Positions 23,490 through 25,637 of a stretch of 25,637 nt of DNA are shown piece after piece (position 1 is the stretch's first letter; every line of letters begins with the position of its first letter). The stretch is from contig JACQRQ010000016.1 of assembly GCA_016206405.1 (NCBI GenBank), forward strand, positions 1-25,637, in the 5' to 3' direction. The translations under genes were made by a program, and so were the position numbers. The stretch comes from Elusimicrobiota bacterium. Its GTDB lineage: Bacteria > Elusimicrobiota > Elusimicrobia > O2-12-FULL-59-9. The notes below the pieces were generated by a model, which worked only from the letters and a program-made list of their open reading frames with translations, had not been told where the DNA came from and searched no databases.

Positions 23490-25637
23490 TGGAATACATT
23501 AAAATCACCGGCGCGCGCCAGCACAACCTCAAGAACCTCAACATCAAAATTCCCCGCGGCAAATTCGTCGTGGTGACCGGCCTTTCGGGCTCGGGGAAGT
23601 CCAGCTTGGCCTTCGACACCATTTACGCCGAGGGCCAACGCCGCTACGTCGAGAGCCTTTCGGCCTACGCCCGGCAATTTCTGGAGTTGATGGAAAAGCC
23701 CGACGTGGATTTCATCGAGGGCCTCTCCCCCGCGATCTCCATCGAGCAGAGAAATCCGTCCCATAATCCGCGCTCAACCGTGGCGACGGTGACGGAGCTC
23801 TACGACTACATGCGGCTTTTGTTCGCCCGCGTCGGCATTCCGCATTGTCCCAAGTGCGGCGCCCGAATTCAACCGCAATCCGCTCAATCGATCATTAAAG
23901 ACGCGCTCAAGAAATTCGACGGCCAAACGGTCTCGATCGTCTCTCCTCTGGCGCGCGGCCGGACCGGCACGTTTCAGCCGCTTTTCGAGCGCCTGAGGAA
24001 ATCGGGATACGCCCAAGTGAGGGTCAACGGCAAGCTCTACGACCTCGAGTCCCCGCCGGCGCTCAGCCGCTACAAGAAGCACGTCATCGAGCTCGTCATC
24101 GACCGCGTCGAAGCTTCCGCGGGAGAAAAAGAGCGGCTGGCCGATTCCATCGAAATCGCCCTTAAAGAATCAAAGGGGTTGGTGATGCTGCAGGCTCAGC
24201 CCAAACATTCCGTCCTTTTCAGCGAGCATCACGCCTGCCCGAAATGCGACCTCAGCCTTCCGGACTTGGAGCCGAGACTTTTCTCGTTCAACTCCCCGTA
24301 CGGGGCATGCCCGGCCTGCGGCGGCCTCGGGATGAAGATAAAAGTGGACGTGGATTTGGTGGTGCCGGATCCGGAATTATCCATCGAAAATGGGGCCATC
24401 CGCGCTTGGGCGGACCCCGTCACCACGCGGACCAACCGCTGGAAAAAATCCTGGGGCCAATATTACACGGAAATCCTCGCCTCCGTCTGCCGGCAAAACG
24501 GCATCTCGGCCAAGTCGCCTTGGCGGGATCTCGATTCCGAGGAAAAAAACAAAATTCTCTACGGCGGAGGCGCCTACAGGGTGCGCTGGTCCAAAAACAA
24601 CCAGGATTTCGAGGGAGTGATACCAAGCCTGCAGCGGCGCTACAAAGAAACGGAATCCGAGTACGTCAAGGAGGCCGTGCGCGACCGTTTCATGCGGGAA
24701 ACGACCTGCGCCGAGTGCCAGGGCGCCCGGCTCAAGAGGGAAGCCCTATCGGTCCGCATCGCGGGAAAAAACATTGTGGACTTGACGCGCATGTCCGTCA
24801 AGCGCTGCCATGAGTTCTTCTCAGGCCTCGCTTTGTCGGAGAAGGAAAGGCTCATCGGCAGGCAAATTTTGAAGGAAATATACGCCAGGCTGGATTTTCT
24901 CATGAATGTGGGGCTGGATTATTTGACGCTCGACAGGCGCTCGGAGACTTTGGCCGGAGGAGAGGCGCAACGCATTCACCTAGCCACGCAAATCGGCTCA
25001 GGGCTTACCGGCGTGCTTTACGTCCTGGACGAGCCGACCATCGGCCTGCATCCGCGCGACAACATGCGCCTGTTGACGACGCTTAAAAGGCTCAGGGATC
25101 TGGGCAACACCTTGATCGTGGTGGAGCATGATGAGGACACCATCCGGGCTTCCGACTGGATTTTGGACCTCGGACCGGGCGCCGGAGCGCAGGGCGGCGA
25201 GCTCGTCGCGGAAGGCCCCTTGCCGCAAATCCTCAAAAACCGGAAATCCATGACCGCCAATTACCTCTCGGGCCAACTGTCCATCCCGGTCCCATCCCAA
25301 AGGCGCCTGCCCGCCGGCAAATACCTGGAAATAAGACAGGCGGCGCAATTCAACTTAAAAAACATAGACGTCCGAATCCCCCTCGGACTTTTCGTCTGCG
25401 TGACGGGCGTTTCCGGCTCCGGGAAATCCACGTTGGTGCATGAGGTTATATACAAGGCCTTGGCCCAAAAAATTTATCACTCCAAACTGCTCCCCGGAAA
25501 ACACCGCGCCATGGCGGGGCATGAACATTTCGACAAGGTGATTTTAGTCGACCAATCCCCCATCGGACGAACCCCGCGCTCCAATCCCGCAACCTACACC
25601 GGCTTCTTTTCGCCGATCCGTGATCTCTTCGCCCTGC
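23489..25637 (+). CDS. uvrA: Excinuclease ABC subunit UvrA, 3' end cut by window
   Basis: UvrA is the damage-sensing ABC ATPase of nucleotide excision repair. The visible 716 residues run from the start MEYIKITGARQHNL to the second nucleotide-binding domain; full proteins are about 940. Walker A of domain I is GLSGSGKSS (31-39). IEQRNPSHNPRSTVATVTELYDY-type sequence follows in the signature II insertion. CPKC at 250-253 and CPAC a little later form the zinc module. The NBD-I signature is LAGGEAQR (488 onward), with Ala replacing the usual Ser, followed by Walker B VLDEPTIGLHPRDN. The second Walker A GVSGSGKST is at 640-648. The ATG shares its A with the nadB stop (TAATG). The frame is unbroken across the visible part. 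Confidence 0.97.
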   Translation, partial: MEYIKITGARQHNLKNLNIKIPRGKFVVVTGLSGSGKSSLAFDTIYAEGQRRYVESLSAYARQFLELMEKPDVDFIEGLSPAISIEQRNPSHNPRSTVATVTELYDYMRLLFARVGIPHCPKCGARIQPQSAQSIIKDALKKFDGQTVSIVSPLARGRTGTFQPLFERLRKSGYAQVRVNGKLYDLESPPALSRYKKHVIELVIDRVEASAGEKERLADSIEIALKESKGLVMLQAQPKHSVLFSEHHACPKCDLSLPDLEPRLFSFNSPYGACPACGGLGMKIKVDVDLVVPDPELSIENGAIRAWADPVTTRTNRWKKSWGQYYTEILASVCRQNGISAKSPWRDLDSEEKNKILYGGGAYRVRWSKNNQDFEGVIPSLQRRYKETESEYVKEAVRDRFMRETTCAECQGARLKREALSVRIAGKNIVDLTRMSVKRCHEFFSGLALSEKERLIGRQILKEIYARLDFLMNVGLDYLTLDRRSETLAGGEAQRIHLATQIGSGLTGVLYVLDEPTIGLHPRDNMRLLTTLKRLRDLGNTLIVVEHDEDTIRASDWILDLGPGAGAQGGELVAEGPLPQILKNRKSMTANYLSGQLSIPVPSQRRLPAGKYLEIRQAAQFNLKNIDVRIPLGLFVCVTGVSGSGKSTLVHEVIYKALAQKIYHSKLLPGKHRAMAGHEHFDKVILVDQSPIGRTPRSNPATYTGFFSPIRDLFAL

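Noticed and set aside
1..25637. CRISPR array, tRNA, rRNA, insertion sequence or prophage
   Set aside because: No regularly spaced repeats, cloverleaf-like sequences, transposase motifs or phage genes were seen in any part of the window.

Overview
The window is a dense, GC-rich bacterial chromosome segment (about 60% G+C by eye). It is dominated by genes for making and exporting lipopolysaccharide (LPS), so the organism has an LPS-bearing outer membrane. Gene content and architecture would fit an uncultured Elusimicrobiota-like lineage, but that is inference; the sequence itself establishes only a Gram-negative-type bacterium. No rRNA, tRNA, CRISPR array or insertion sequence was seen. No stretch longer than about 100 bases lacks a gene.

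Layout. (1) 1-10751, plus strand: a long run of overlapping genes for the LPS core and lipid A. It holds a tandem double glycosyltransferase (cut by the window edge), a WaaE-like GT2, a NodB-type deacetylase, a GT4, a GT9 heptosyltransferase, LpxK, an LpxL-type acyltransferase, an O-antigen ligase, a HAD-IIIA phosphatase, an ICMT-like membrane methyltransferase and a DUF3108 envelope protein. (2) 10780-14159: heptose-7-P kinase, kdsB and pyrG. PyrG makes the CTP that KdsB uses to activate Kdo. (3) 14203-18356: kdsA, a small zinc-ribbon membrane protein, kdsD, lptC, lptA and lptB, that is Kdo synthesis followed by the LPS transport bridge. (4) 21730-18378, minus strand: a COG2231-type endonuclease III-like glycosylase, a neutral-ceramidase-family hydrolase and a TPR protein. 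(5) 21822-25637, plus strand: nadB followed by uvrA, which is cut by the window end.

Together regions 1-3 supply Kdo (KdsD, KdsA, KdsB with CTP from PyrG), ADP-heptose steps (HAD phosphatase, RfaE1), lipid A phosphorylation and acylation, core glycosylation, O-antigen ligation and the periplasmic LptABC export parts. WaaA, KdsC, GmhA, HldD and LptDFG are not in the window.

Two patterns stand out beyond the gene list. First, a short, hairpin-rich repeat has entered the 3' ends of both pyrG and kdsA. It adds unrelated C-terminal tails read in two different frames: a 96-bp unit in kdsA and a copy with a 48-bp internal deletion in pyrG. Second, all four start codons that lack an overlapping or nearby upstream gene have a -10-like hexamer (TAAAAT, TAAATA or TAAATT, mostly with a TGn extension) only 6-7 bases before the ATG, and no Shine-Dalgarno sequence. 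This suggests leaderless transcripts at the head of each transcription unit, while genes inside units use overlap or normal ribosome binding sites.
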